DNA of 64,000 nt from contig NZ_LR594673.1 of NCBI RefSeq assembly GCF_901827185.1, positions 310,001-374,000 of the forward strand, in the 5' to 3' direction. The position numbers and the translations under genes were made by a program. Positions 48,138-57,039 of the stretch are shown one piece after another (positions within the stretch are counted from its first letter, which is position 1; the number at the start of each line of letters is the position of its first letter). A model generated the notes under the pieces. That model did no database searches. It saw only the letters and a list, made by a program, of their open reading frames with translations, and was not told the origin of the DNA. The stretch is from Variovorax sp. PBL-E5 (GTDB lineage Bacteria; Pseudomonadota; Gammaproteobacteria; Burkholderiales; Burkholderiaceae_C).

Positions 48138-49358
48138 TTACTCAAGCGGGAGCGCAGCCGGCAGCAGCAGGAGGGTCGTGAAGCCGGCCAGCGGCGGCGA
48201 CAGCCAGCGCTGCGCGCGCGCCCGTCCGATCGCGCGCACCCGGCCCTCGGCCTCGAGTTCGACCAGCGCGCGCTGGACGGTGCGCTGGCTGGCACCCAGC
48301 GCCAATGCCAGGGCCGAGGTCGACCAGGCCGCGCCATCGGAGAGCAGCGCCACCAGCGAGGCCTGCTCGCCGTCGATGGGCGGCGCCAGAACGACCACCT
48401 CGCGCGCCGCGTGCGGCCTGAGAACGAAGCCTTGCCCGGTGGCCTCGATCGACGCCAGCGTCGCGACGAGCGCGCGCAGGCGGCCGATCTCGACGCGCAG
48501 CCGTGCCCGATGCGTCTCGTCGGGATCGCGGGTGTGGAAGGCGCACGCGATCAGCGCCTCGCGATCGACATCGCCGGGCCAGCCCTCGGCGAGCGCGCGC
48601 ACCAATGCGAACAGCACCGGCCGGCGCGCCAGCGGCTGCCATGCGTCGCCGGCGCGCAGCCCGCGGCGGCAGGCATCGATCACCAGCGCGCCCGAAACCA
48701 GCAGCGCTGCGACCTCGTCGAGGCGCAAGCTCTGCGCGCTGCCCGCGGCGAAGCAGCGCGCGGCAGGACGATCGAGCACGGCGCGCGCCTCCGCCACTTC
48801 GGCCCGCAATGCCGGCACGCGTGCGCGATCGGCGGCCTCGTGCGCGCGGGCGAGCGCCGCTTGCGCCGGGCCGATGTGCAGCGAGCGCAGCGCGAGCTCG
48901 GCCGCGGTCAGCTCGGCCACTGCCGCCAGCGCCGGCGGCAGGCCGCGTGCATCGAGCCGCGCCAGCGCGGCCGCGGCCTCGTCGAGGCGGCCGAGCAGCA
49001 GCAGCCGGCGCACCGCGATCAGCCGTGCCTGCAGCGCGTTGGCATGATCGGCGCGGGCCTCGAGCGTGGCGGCCGCCGCCGTCAAGGTGCGCGGCAAACC
49101 GCCGAGGTCGCGCATGGCCAGCGCCACCTCGGCCTCGGCCACGACACAGCGCGCACGCGCCAGCTCCTCGTGCGCACCGAAGCCGCGGGCGGCGCGCCGC
49201 AACAATTCACGGGCGCGCAGATGCTCGCCGAGCTGGGCCATCGCGATGCCACGCAGGGCCAGCGCCGGCGGGTCTTCGCGCAGCGCGATGCGCTGGAGGG
49301 CACCGATGGCATCGCCGGCGGCAAGGGCACGCGCGGAGGCGGCGATCAAGGAATCCAT
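48138..49358 (-). CDS. TPR-like helical protein with C-terminal winged helix, putative regulator
   Basis: A 406-residue protein, very alanine/leucine-rich. Residues 1-230 form repeated helical pairs (for example ALQRIALREDPPALALRG, LGRLDEAAAALARLDARG) resembling TPR repeats. The C-terminal 80 residues contain a likely winged HTH (DGEQASLVALLSDGAAWSTS, then ALALGASQRTVQRALVELEA, then EGRVRAIGRARAQRWLSPPL). It probably regulates transcription; its target is unknown. It is adjacent to, and transcribed with, no obvious partner. Confidence 0.75.
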   Translation of the reverse strand: MDSLIAASARALAAGDAIGALQRIALREDPPALALRGIAMAQLGEHLRARELLRRAARGFGAHEELARARCVVAEAEVALAMRDLGGLPRTLTAAAATLEARADHANALQARLIAVRRLLLLGRLDEAAAALARLDARGLPPALAAVAELTAAELALRSLHIGPAQAALARAHEAADRARVPALRAEVAEARAVLDRPAARCFAAGSAQSLRLDEVAALLVSGALVIDACRRGLRAGDAWQPLARRPVLFALVRALAEGWPGDVDREALIACAFHTRDPDETHRARLRVEIGRLRALVATLASIEATGQGFVLRPHAAREVVVLAPPIDGEQASLVALLSDGAAWSTSALALALGASQRTVQRALVELEAEGRVRAIGRARAQRWLSPPLAGFTTLLLLPAALPLE

Positions 49359-49367
49359 GCCGACAGG

Positions 49368-49811
49368 CTACACCGGCGGCATGGACTCCCGCGATGGCAG
49401 CAAGGCCGAAGGCACGGGCCGTGGCGGGCGCATGGCGACGGCAGGCCGCGCGATGTCGCTCGCCGGCCATTCGAGGGTCACGTTCAACGGGCCGGGCACA
49501 TCGAAGGCCTCGGCACCGGCATCGAGCTTGCCGATCACGTGGATGCCGCCGCTGATCGTCTGGCCGTCATGGCGATAGAAGATCGACAGATCGGGACCCG
49601 GCCCCCAGCAGACCAGGTCGCCGACTTCGTAGGCGCGCGTGCGCGTGCCCTTGCCCGAGATGGGCCTGGGGAGCGGACCGAATTTCTCTCGGCGAAAGAG
49701 ATCGTGCAGGGTGATCGTCAGCGGCAGCATGGCGGCCAGTTCCCGCGCCGTCCTGCTGCGCGCCAGCGTGGCCGCAAAGACCTTGCCATTCAGTTTCAGA
49801 TGGATTTTCAT
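49368..49811 (-). CDS. Cyclophilin-like fold protein
   Basis: A 147-residue protein. The segments MKIHLKLNGKVFAATLARSR, TARELAAMLPLTITLHDL, then YEVGDLVCWGPGPDLSIFY and ISGGIHVIGKLD match the cyclophilin-like domain (PF18050 type). No proline-isomerase activity can be inferred. The last 30 residues are low-complexity. The AraC-type regulator upstream (49945-50931) is on the same strand, and a regulatory link is possible. Confidence 0.78.
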   Translation of the reverse strand: MKIHLKLNGKVFAATLARSRTARELAAMLPLTITLHDLFRREKFGPLPRPISGKGTRTRAYEVGDLVCWGPGPDLSIFYRHDGQTISGGIHVIGKLDAGAEAFDVPGPLNVTLEWPASDIARPAVAMRPPRPVPSALLPSRESMPPV

Positions 49812-49944
49812 GATGGACCTCCGGCGCGGCGTTCATCGAGGCGACGAACGCCCTCTGCGGTGCACCGCCGAGCGGCGCCACCGACATGTGCGATTGGGAA
49901 TACGGGTCGGGCCGCTGCCGATGCGCAGCGGGCCGATGGCTTCG

Positions 49945-50931
49945 TCAGGGGCTCGTGCGGCCCAGCTGAAGTTCACGCAGGCGCTTGACGTCGCGTGCCG
50001 GCGGCAAGCCGAAGAAGCGGCTGTATTCGCGGTTGAACTGCGACTGGCTCTCGTAGCCCACGCGGTGCCCCGCGGTGGCGGCATCCGCGTGTTCGCTGAT
50101 CATGATGCGCCGCGACTCCTGCAGGCGCAGCTGCTTCTGGAACTGCAGCGGGCTCATCGCGGTGACGGCCTTGAAGTGCTGGTGCAGCGAAGACACGCTC
50201 ATGTGAACCTCGTCCGCCAGTTCCTCGACCCGCAGCGGTTCCTGGAAGCGCCGCGAGAGCACGCCGATGGCCTGCGCGATGCGCTGGCTGTGGCTGTCGA
50301 CCACCGCCATCTGGGCCAGCCGCCAGCCGTCGGGCGAGCGGAGCAGGCGGTAGAGGATTTCGCGGATGATCAGCGGCGCGAGGGCCGGCACGTCTTCGGG
50401 CGCATCCAGCAACCGGGTCAGTCGCAGCAGCGGATCGAGCAGCGTGCCCGACAGCTCGCCGGTGAAGAGGCCGCGCTGCGAAGCCCGCTTCGGCAGCGTC
50501 TCGCCGAGCCGGAGATCCAGCGCGAGCGCCGTGATGTCCTTGACGTCGAAGCTCAGCCGCAGCCCCAGGTAGGGGGCCTCGGGCGACGCATCGACCACCT
50601 GGCCGGACACGGGCAGGTTCTGCGCCACCATGAGGTACTGGCTGCTGTCGTAGACGTAGACCTCGTCGCTGAGCAGCACCCGCTTGGTCCCTTGCGCCAC
50701 CACGCAGAAGGCCGGCTCGTGCACCGCGTGGACCGGATGCTGCTGCATGTGCGAGACCCGGGCCAGCACGAAGCGCGGGATCGCGGTCGCATGGGCGCCG
50801 TCGGTGCCGGTGAGCCGCTCGATCATCGCGGCGAGTTCGGCCCGCATGACGGTGGCCTGCAGTTGATCGACGGGGCGATCGTCGAGCCGTGCGTTGGGGA
50901 TGGATGTGAGCATGGACCGAAGCTTATGCAT
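49945..50931 (-). CDS. AraC-family transcriptional regulator
   Basis: A 328-residue regulator with an N-terminal AraC_N-type cupin (PAFCVVAQGTKRVLLSDEVY, then YDSSQYLMVAQNLPVSGQV) and a C-terminal double HTH (VEELADEVHMSVSSLHQHFK, then GYESQSQFNREYSRFFG). ATG 50931 is chosen for its ACAAGG ribosome site; ATG 50913 lacks one and ATG 50952 is further from the conserved start. It is divergent from the merR-type gene. Regulators of this type often control adjacent reductase or dehydrogenase genes, and the cyclophilin-like gene is the nearest candidate. Confidence 0.88.
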   Translation of the reverse strand: MHKLRSMLTSIPNARLDDRPVDQLQATVMRAELAAMIERLTGTDGAHATAIPRFVLARVSHMQQHPVHAVHEPAFCVVAQGTKRVLLSDEVYVYDSSQYLMVAQNLPVSGQVVDASPEAPYLGLRLSFDVKDITALALDLRLGETLPKRASQRGLFTGELSGTLLDPLLRLTRLLDAPEDVPALAPLIIREILYRLLRSPDGWRLAQMAVVDSHSQRIAQAIGVLSRRFQEPLRVEELADEVHMSVSSLHQHFKAVTAMSPLQFQKQLRLQESRRIMISEHADAATAGHRVGYESQSQFNREYSRFFGLPPARDVKRLRELQLGRTSP

Positions 50932-51029
50932 CTCGCAGCGCCTTGTCTCCATGCTTGCGATGCTGCCGGAGAATCATGCAAACATCTTCAACGATCCTGC
51001 AAGCGGCGGGGCCGCACAAGGCCCGGCGC

Positions 51030-51060
51030 TTGACCCGGCCCCAGGGGCACCCTTTAAAAA
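51030..51060 (+). promoter_or_regulatory. MerR-type elongated promoter with palindrome
   Basis: TTGACC (51030-51035) and TAAAAA (51055-51060) are 19 bp apart, the abnormally long spacer characteristic of MerR-regulated promoters. A perfect dyad, GCCCC-A-GGGGC (51038-51048), sits in the spacer, nearly centred. It precedes the merR-type gene at 51089, suggesting autoregulation by DNA distortion. Confidence 0.6.
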
Positions 51061-51088
51061 GGGAAGACCCCAACGAAAGGAATTGTCC

Positions 51089-52129
51089 ATGCCATCCTCG
51101 GCCCCGTCCCTGAATCCGTCCGAAGCCGCGCGGCATCTCGGCGTATCGGCCAAGGCGCTGCGGCTCTACGAGCAGCGCGGCCTGTTGAATCCCAGGCGGA
51201 CGGCTGCCGGGTGGCGCGCCTACGGTCCGCACGAGATGGCCCGTGCCGCGGAGATCGTCGGCCTGCGCACGCTCGGCCTCAGCCTGGCCCAGGTGGGGCG
51301 CCTGGTGGACGGCAATTCCCAGGGCCTGGAACACACGCTCGCCGCGCACCAGAAGACGCTCGAAGGACAGCTTCATCGCCTCGCGCACACGGTCGAGAAA
51401 ATTCGCGGCCTGCGTAGCGACGTGGCGCAGGGCCGCACGCCGACGCTGGCCGAACTGACCGGCCTGCTGGCGCCCGCCGCCCAGGTCAGCGTGGCATTCG
51501 ATCTGCCGTGGCCCTGGGGCGGCGAGCGATTCGAGCTGCGCGGCATCCGGTCGCTGAACTACATCGTCGGCCCGCTCGGCAGCGGCAAGACCCGGCTGGC
51601 GCAACGCCTCGCCGAAACGCTGCCCAACGCCGCGTGGCTCGGTCTCGATCGACTCGCCCAGGGCGGCGCGGCCGCACGCGCACGGCTCGCTGTCGACCCC
51701 GCGCTCGCATCGAAGGTCGATCAAGCGATGGCATGGCTGGCGGAGGACGGCGCCACGCCCTCGGATGCGCTGGTCGCGCTGCTCGCCGGCCTGGAAGCCG
51801 ACGGCCCCGAAACGCTGGTGGTGGACCTGATCGAAGAAGGGCTGGACCCGGCGACGCAGGAGGCCCTGATGGCGCTGCTGCACCGGCGCGGCGCCGGCGC
51901 GCGTCCGATCTTCCTGCTCACGCGCTCGTGCGCGATCCTCGATGTGACCGCTGTCGGTCCGGATGAAGCCATCATTCTTTGCCCCGCGAATCACAGCCCG
52001 CCGACGCAGGTGGCGCCCTACCCCGGCGCGCCCGGCTACGAGGCGGTCGCCACCTGTCTGGCCTCGCCCGAGGTCCGGGCCCGAACGGCAGGGCTCATGG
52101 CGCGCTTCGCAGACAAGGCGGCGGCATGA
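51089..52129 (+). CDS. MerR-family regulator fused to a P-loop NTPase-like domain
   Basis: A 346-residue protein. Residues 10-80 are a MerR HTH (SEAARHLGVSAKALRLYEQR, LGLSLAQVGRLVDGN) and about 80-115 a dimerisation coiled coil. From 137 on there is a separate domain beginning FDLPWPWGGERFELRGIRSL, with a Walker A motif GPLGSGKTR (161-169) and a Walker B-like hydrophobic strand (TLVVDLIEEGLD), followed by IFLLTRSCAIL. The arrangement resembles a small ABC-type ATPase attached to a DNA-binding head. Known MerR proteins usually carry ligand-binding, not ATPase, domains. ATG 51089 has an AAAGGA site and an autoregulatory promoter upstream. Confidence 0.8.
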   Translation: MPSSAPSLNPSEAARHLGVSAKALRLYEQRGLLNPRRTAAGWRAYGPHEMARAAEIVGLRTLGLSLAQVGRLVDGNSQGLEHTLAAHQKTLEGQLHRLAHTVEKIRGLRSDVAQGRTPTLAELTGLLAPAAQVSVAFDLPWPWGGERFELRGIRSLNYIVGPLGSGKTRLAQRLAETLPNAAWLGLDRLAQGGAAARARLAVDPALASKVDQAMAWLAEDGATPSDALVALLAGLEADGPETLVVDLIEEGLDPATQEALMALLHRRGAGARPIFLLTRSCAILDVTAVGPDEAIILCPANHSPPTQVAPYPGAPGYEAVATCLASPEVRARTAGLMARFADKAAA

Positions 52130-52221
52130 CCGGGCTCGAGCCATCGCGCGATGCGGGAGCCGCCGGGCCGGATGCTGCGGCAGCACGGACAGCGCTGCAG
52201 TGGTTTGCCAGGTACTTGTGA
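52126..52221 (+). CDS. Doubtful 31-residue ORF overlapping the MerR gene end
   Basis: An ATG overlaps the merR stop (ATGA) and opens a 31-codon frame (MTGLEPSRDAGAAGPDAAAA...). The overlap is the kind used for coupled translation, but the sequence is low-complexity and resembles no known protein. The 170-bp gap to the next gene holds nothing else. Confidence 0.15.
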   Translation: MTGLEPSRDAGAAGPDAAAARTALQWFARYL

Positions 52222-52299
52222 GCTTCCATCAGGGCTGCCGACCTGAGAAGATCGATCCCGGCGATCTGTTCGCCTTTGAACGCAACCCTGGAGACACTC

Positions 52300-53481
52300 A
52301 TGCTGACCCCCAGCCCCACCGACCGCAGTCGCATCCTGGCCGACCGCGTCGAGGCCTTCGTGCGCAAGGTCGTCATTCCGTATGAAGCCGATCCGCGCTG
52401 CACCCCTCACGGACCCACGGCCGAACTGGTGTCCGAGCTGCGCGGCATGGCGCGCGACGCCGGCCTCATGACGCCGCACATCCTGCCCGACGGGAGTCAC
52501 CTCACCCAACTGGAAACCGCCGCGGTGCTGAAGCGCTCGGGTCTGTCGCCGCTGGGTCCGGTGGCCTTGAACACCATGGCGCCGGATGAAGGCAACATGT
52601 TCCTGCTCGGCAGGATCGGAACGTCCGCGCAGAAGCAGCGCTTTCTCGAACCGCTGGTCGAAGGCCGGGCCCGATCGGCCTTCTTCATGACCGAGCCGGC
52701 AGTCGAAGGTGGCGCGGGCTCGGACCCGTCCATGCTGCAGACCACTGCCGTGCGCGACGCCGGCGAATGGGTGATCAACGGGCGCAAGACTTTCATCACG
52801 GGCGCCGACGGTGCGGCGGTGGGCATCGTGATGGCGCGCACCGGCAGCGGCGAACATGCGCAGTCCACCATGTTCCTGGTGGACCTGCCGCACCCGGCGG
52901 TTCGCATCGAGCGGGTGCTCGACACCATCGACAGCTCGATGCCGGGCGGCCATGCGTTGATCGCGATCGACGGCCTGCGCGTACCGGACAGCCAGGTGCT
53001 GGGCGCCGTGGACGAAGGCTTCCGCTATGCGCAGATCCGTCTGTCGCCGGCGCGCCTTTCGCACTGCATGCGCTGGCTGGGCGCGACCGCCCGCGCGCAT
53101 GAGATTGCCACCCGCTATGCCACCACGCGCAAGGCCTTCGGCAAGCTCCTGGTGGATCACGAGGGCGTCGGCTTCATGCTGGCCGACAACCTGATCGATC
53201 TGCAGCAGGCCGCATTGATGATCGACTGGTGCGCCGGCGTGCTCGACGGCGGCTCGCAGGCCACCACGGAAAGCTCCATGACCAAGGTGGCCGTGTCCGA
53301 TGCGCTGTTCCGAGTGGCCGATCGCTGTGTGCAGGTGATGGGTGGCAGCGGCGTTTCGCGTGACAGCATCGTGGAACAGGTGTTCCGCGAGATCCGCGCC
53401 TTCCGCATCTACGATGGTCCGACCGAAGTGCACAAGTGGTCGCTGGCCAAGAAGATCAAGCGCGACGCCGCCGCGCGTTAG
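52300..53481 (+). CDS. Acyl-CoA dehydrogenase (ACAD10/11-like)
   Basis: A 393-residue acyl-CoA dehydrogenase. Motifs: FFMTEPAVEGGAGSDPSMLQ, WVINGRKTFITGADGA and, at the C-terminus, RIYDGPTEVHKWSLAKKIKR. The last is the ACAD11-like D-G-P-x-E-V-H form rather than the E-G-T-x-E-I form of short-chain enzymes; in this branch the aspartate is the likely base. The ATG at 52300 has a GGAGACA site; a TTG at 52276 is in frame but weak. Its stop overlaps the convergent DUF3883 gene by 4 bp. Confidence 0.88.
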   Translation: MLTPSPTDRSRILADRVEAFVRKVVIPYEADPRCTPHGPTAELVSELRGMARDAGLMTPHILPDGSHLTQLETAAVLKRSGLSPLGPVALNTMAPDEGNMFLLGRIGTSAQKQRFLEPLVEGRARSAFFMTEPAVEGGAGSDPSMLQTTAVRDAGEWVINGRKTFITGADGAAVGIVMARTGSGEHAQSTMFLVDLPHPAVRIERVLDTIDSSMPGGHALIAIDGLRVPDSQVLGAVDEGFRYAQIRLSPARLSHCMRWLGATARAHEIATRYATTRKAFGKLLVDHEGVGFMLADNLIDLQQAALMIDWCAGVLDGGSQATTESSMTKVAVSDALFRVADRCVQVMGGSGVSRDSIVEQVFREIRAFRIYDGPTEVHKWSLAKKIKRDAAAR

Positions 53482-54395
53482 CCCAGCGGGTCGTAGCCGG
53501 GGGCCTGGTCCATCTCGGAGGGTTTGTAGATGGTGTGCTGCGCCGCGGGACCGAGCGCGTCCGTGACCACCAGAAGACGCCAGAGCGGCTCGCGCGCCGA
53601 GCATGCGCGCTCGTCGCTCGTCAGCTGAAATCCGGGCACGCCTGCCGAGGTGCCCTTCACCGCGACCTTGAGGAGCGTCGCGCCCTTCGCGTTCGACACC
53701 TCGATGTCGTAGCCGAGCTGCTGACCCACCACGTTCTCGGCCTTGTAGCCGTAGCCCGTGAAGTGGCGCGTCACGTAGGCGATCGCGGCGGCCTCGACCT
53801 CTTCCCGCGAAGCCTGAGGGGCCGCCGCGAGGTCCGGCTCGGCCTCTTGCCGAACGCCCGCCCGCGCTGCGGCGGCCTGCATGTCGGCCTCGGTCGGAAC
53901 CCAGCCGCGCGGGCCGCGGACCAGAAGGGCCAGCTGCCGCTCGGGCTCCCAGGTGGCGACGTGCCATTCGTCGTCATCGCGCACGCGGGTCGACACCTTC
54001 GCGCTCTTGTTGCTCTCCAGCTCGACGATGGCGACGCGGTTGGTCTGCAGAACGGCCCGGAAGCCCTGGCCGGCGTCGAAGCTCCGCTTGAGCAATGCGA
54101 GGCGGTCCTTGACGCGCTGGATCTGGTTGGGCGTGCGCGCGCCGCCGCCCGCGCGGCGCTGCGTGTCCAGCGACTCGAGGTAGAACCACCGTCCGCCGGA
54201 ACCGACACTGACGTACTCGGCCCAGATGGTGGCGATGACGTTGTCGCCCGTCGCCAGCCAGGCGTACTCGTAGGGCTTGTCGCGCGCGTCGAACACGCCC
54301 ATCTTGGCGACGATCTCCACCGGCGCGAGCCGGGGCCCCGACAGGCGCTTCTCATTGATGACGGCGAGTACCTGGGGGTCGACTTCCTTGTCCAT
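53478..54395 (-). CDS. DUF3883-domain protein
   Basis: A 305-residue protein. The C-terminal part (VEAAAIAYVTRHFTGYGYKA, NVVGQQLGYDIEVSNAKGAT, LKVAVKGTSAGVPGFQLTSD) matches DUF3883, a domain with a restriction-endonuclease-like core found in defence and DNA-processing proteins. The D...V-K-G arrangement is compatible with a nuclease D-x-K core (GYDIEV...KVAVKG). The N-terminal half, with WYLESLDTQ-like strands around residue 70, is unassigned. No helicase or methylase lies nearby, so a defence role is conjecture. Confidence 0.72.
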   Translation of the reverse strand: MDKEVDPQVLAVINEKRLSGPRLAPVEIVAKMGVFDARDKPYEYAWLATGDNVIATIWAEYVSVGSGGRWFYLESLDTQRRAGGGARTPNQIQRVKDRLALLKRSFDAGQGFRAVLQTNRVAIVELESNKSAKVSTRVRDDDEWHVATWEPERQLALLVRGPRGWVPTEADMQAAAARAGVRQEAEPDLAAAPQASREEVEAAAIAYVTRHFTGYGYKAENVVGQQLGYDIEVSNAKGATLLKVAVKGTSAGVPGFQLTSDERACSAREPLWRLLVVTDALGPAAQHTIYKPSEMDQAPGYDPLG

Positions 54396-54459
54396 TCAGC
54401 GGGCTTCCGGCGAGTTGGGGCTTGGCAGTATGCCGCATCCGTCGTCATCCCCCGGCATG

Positions 54460-55200
54460 TCAGCCGGCACTGCGCCACCGGCCCGAATCCGGGCACACGG
54501 CGGCGCGTGCGCCGTCCAGCCAGACCTGCTCTTCCTCCAGCTGCGAGGCGGTCGAGGGATCGATGTCGAAGGCGATGCGCAGTGCGCGGGCCACGTCGGC
54601 GTTTTCGATCGGAAGCTCCCAGCTCAGGAAGACCTGCGTGCAGTCCTGTCCGGCCGCGAAGTCGGCCACATCGAAGCCGCTGCTGCCGCGCCGGATGACG
54701 GCATGCGGCTGGGCCGTATCGAACAGCAGGGCCGTGCCTCTCGCCAGGGGGATTCGATGGCCGGTCGAAGGGAAATGCACGTCCAGCCCGCGGTCCTCGC
54801 TCACGAAGAGATTGCAGAAGGCCGCGCCGCCATACTGCGCGCCGTCATGGTGGTACCTCGCGCCGCGGCAGACCATCAGCGCTGCATCGCAGTCGGCGAG
54901 CACATCCTGCAGACCGAGTGCGCGCGTCCAGTCGGCCATCGCCTGCACGCAGCGTCCGTAGTCCGGCCAGCGCGCACGCGCGCGTGCCAGGGGCAATGCC
55001 TCGACATCACCGGGTTCCAGGGCCAGGTGCAACGATGTCTCTCTTTCCCAATCCGCCGTGAGCCTCGCAGGGGGCGCAGGCACGTCGAGGCTGCCCGACC
55101 GCACGGCATCGCTCACGCTGCGGCTGCGGATGGCATCACCGCTGCGGAAGTGGGACACCAGGCGCGCTGGCGCGCGATGCAGCGGAGGGGAACGGCTCAT
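54460..55200 (-). CDS. Uncharacterised protein, possible 2OG-Fe(II) oxygenase fold
   Basis: A 246-residue protein of unknown function. A histidine-aspartate motif (RYHHDGAQYGG, about residues 120-130) and a distal histidine (DTAQPHAVIRRG) about 45 residues later resemble the H-x-D...H iron site of 2-oxoglutarate oxygenases, with an arginine following. The double-stranded helix strands (AAFCNLFVSEDRGLDVHFP, LARGTALLFDT) fit that fold. ATG 55200 is chosen because the upstream extension reads through the divergent promoter region. The neighbour on the other side is the DTW-domain gene. Confidence 0.6.
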   Translation of the reverse strand: MSRSPPLHRAPARLVSHFRSGDAIRSRSVSDAVRSGSLDVPAPPARLTADWERETSLHLALEPGDVEALPLARARARWPDYGRCVQAMADWTRALGLQDVLADCDAALMVCRGARYHHDGAQYGGAAFCNLFVSEDRGLDVHFPSTGHRIPLARGTALLFDTAQPHAVIRRGSSGFDVADFAAGQDCTQVFLSWELPIENADVARALRIAFDIDPSTASQLEEEQVWLDGARAAVCPDSGRWRSAG

Positions 55201-55238
55201 CCGGACGAGTCTAGCGAGAGTGATGCGGTCGAAGCGGC

Positions 55239-56027
55239 ATGCCCGAGAATCCCTGCATGCCTCACGCCGTCTCGCTTCTGCGCACCGCCCGACTGGCACG
55301 CAGCGCCAAACCCTTTCTCGCCCGCGGCGGCTTCAAGCGCGAGCGCTGCGCGGGCTGCCGGCTCGTTCCCAGCCACTGCATGTGTGCCTTGCGCCCGTCG
55401 GTGGCCACACGCGCGGGCGTGTGCCTGATCATGGCCGACATCGAGGCGCTCAAGCCCACCAACACGGGCTGGCTGGTCGCCGACGTGGTGGCCGATACCT
55501 TTGCCTTCGGCTGGGCGCGCACCGACACCGACCCCGCACTTCTGGCCCTGCTGGCCGATCCGCAGTGGCAAGCCTATGTGGTGTTTCCGGGCGAGTATGC
55601 GGCGCCCGAGCGGGTGGTGCGCACGATTGAACCGGCCGAAGCCTCTTGCGGCGGGGCGGCGAAGCGCCCGCTGTTCATCCTGCTGGACGCGACCTGGACC
55701 GAGGCGCGCAAGATGTTCCGAAGGAGCCCCTATCTGGACGCACTGCCGGTGCTGAGCCTGCAGCCCGAGCAGACATCGCAGTACAAGCTGCGCCGCTCCC
55801 GCCGCGACGATCACTTCTGCACCAGCGAGGTGGCCGCGCTGTGCATGAACCTGGCGGGCGAACATGCGGCCGAGCAGACGCTGGAGGCCTACCTCGCGGT
55901 ATTCACGCACCACTATCTGCATGCGAAGAACCAGCAGCCCGTTGCGTGGGACGACACCGCGCACCGGCGATTGCGCGAGCTGTCTCCCGTGCGGCCATTG
56001 CGCGCCGGCGCGGAGGAGATGCGCTGA
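55239..56027 (+). CDS. DTW-domain protein, tRNA-uridine aminocarboxypropyltransferase
   Basis: A 262-residue DTW-domain enzyme of the TapT/YfiP type, which adds a 3-amino-3-carboxypropyl group from SAM to a tRNA uridine (acp3U). An N-terminal zinc-type cluster is formed by C37, C40, C47 and C49 (CAGCRLVPSHCMC). The DTW core reads LLDATWTEARKMFRRSP, and the conserved LQPEQTSQYKLRRSRRDDHF follows. An alternative start (ATG 55257) is six codons in. It overlaps the next gene's start (TGATG). Confidence 0.88.
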   Translation: MPENPCMPHAVSLLRTARLARSAKPFLARGGFKRERCAGCRLVPSHCMCALRPSVATRAGVCLIMADIEALKPTNTGWLVADVVADTFAFGWARTDTDPALLALLADPQWQAYVVFPGEYAAPERVVRTIEPAEASCGGAAKRPLFILLDATWTEARKMFRRSPYLDALPVLSLQPEQTSQYKLRRSRRDDHFCTSEVAALCMNLAGEHAAEQTLEAYLAVFTHHYLHAKNQQPVAWDDTAHRRLRELSPVRPLRAGAEEMR

Positions 56028-56917
56028 TGAATTTCACCCATCGGCCGAAGACTGGCCTTTCAACGGAGCCCTCCTTGTCATCCAAAGCCGCCCGCGTCGC
56101 ACTTTCTGTTTCGGCCGCTGCCCTCGGGAGCATCGCGGCCTACTGGACGCTTCTTGCGACACGCCAGGGACAGATCCTGTTCGACGCGCGCAAGCATCCC
56201 GTCGTCCATCTGTCCGACGACTTCTCCACCTACTCCCACGCGGTGCCGGGCGGGATGGTGCGCGGCTATGTCTACCACCCGCAAGGCGAGGACGCGCTGC
56301 AGGACCTCTTCATCTATTTCGCGGGCCGGGGCGAGGACGTGCGCGCCACGGCCCAGGCGCTGCACTGGCTGCCGGAGGGTTTCGGCTTCGCTGCGGTCAA
56401 CTACCGCGGCGTGGCCGACTCCGAAGGCCATCCCTCCGAGCTGGCCTCCGTCACGGATGCGCGCCAGCTTGCCAGTCACTTGCGCCGGGCCTTCCCGCAG
56501 GCGCGGCTGCATGTGGTCGGCCGGAGCCTGGGGACGGGCGTGGCCATCCAGCTCGTCGCGCGACAGGACTTCGCGAGCCTGCAGTTGGTCACGCCCTACG
56601 ACTCGATGCTGGAGGTCGCCAAGCGGCGCTTTCCGCTGGTCCCGTTGTCCCTTTTGCTGCGGCATCAGTTCAACTCGCTGGCCCACTGCCAGGACGTGGC
56701 GGCGAAGACCCAGGTGCTGCTGGCCGAACAGGACGATGTCGTGCTTCCAGAGCGCTCGCAAAAACTGATCGATGCGTGGCCCACGCCGATCTGCGTGCAG
56801 ACGATCGCCGGCTCCGACCACCGCGGCATCATGGGCCTCGAAGCGACCTGGCTCCATCTCGTCGACTTCGCACTGAGCGCGATCCTCCCCGAGCCGCTGC
56901 GCGAAGTGGGGACCTGA
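56027..56917 (+). CDS. Membrane-anchored alpha/beta hydrolase
   Basis: A 296-residue protein with one N-terminal hydrophobic segment (VALSVSAAALGSIAAYWTLL), then a hydrolase domain: LFIYFAGRGEDV oxyanion loop, VNYRGVADSEGHPS, nucleophile elbow VVGRSLGTGVAI (serine), VLLAEQDDVV (acid) and a late histidine in AGSDHRGIMG. This layout is the ABHD-type serine hydrolase often annotated as uncharacterised. It is translationally coupled to the DTW gene. Confidence 0.84.
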   Translation: MNFTHRPKTGLSTEPSLSSKAARVALSVSAAALGSIAAYWTLLATRQGQILFDARKHPVVHLSDDFSTYSHAVPGGMVRGYVYHPQGEDALQDLFIYFAGRGEDVRATAQALHWLPEGFGFAAVNYRGVADSEGHPSELASVTDARQLASHLRRAFPQARLHVVGRSLGTGVAIQLVARQDFASLQLVTPYDSMLEVAKRRFPLVPLSLLLRHQFNSLAHCQDVAAKTQVLLAEQDDVVLPERSQKLIDAWPTPICVQTIAGSDHRGIMGLEATWLHLVDFALSAILPEPLREVGT

Positions 56918-56922
56918 CCGCC

Positions 56923-57039
56923 ATGCGCCGCGCCGCCAAGAAGAGAACCTGAAACCCACCCCCCGAACGATTTCGCTGCGCCTGCCTCGGCATCTGCTGG
57001 ACTCGATCAAGGTCCGGCTGCAGGAAGAACTGCGCGCTC
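56923..57039 (+). pseudogene. Frameshifted, truncated ribbon-helix-helix antitoxin remnant
   Basis: ATG 56923 opens MRRAAKKRT and stops at 56950. In the next frame, from 56949, the sequence continues L-KPTPRTISLRLPRHLLDSIK, which is the ribbon-helix-helix strand-helix pattern of CopG/BrnA antitoxins (TISLRLPxxLLxxIK). A single lost base near 56949 would explain the break. The frame then runs into the convergent LysR gene at 57038 without completing the domain. No toxin gene is adjacent. The match is by eye. Confidence 0.45.
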
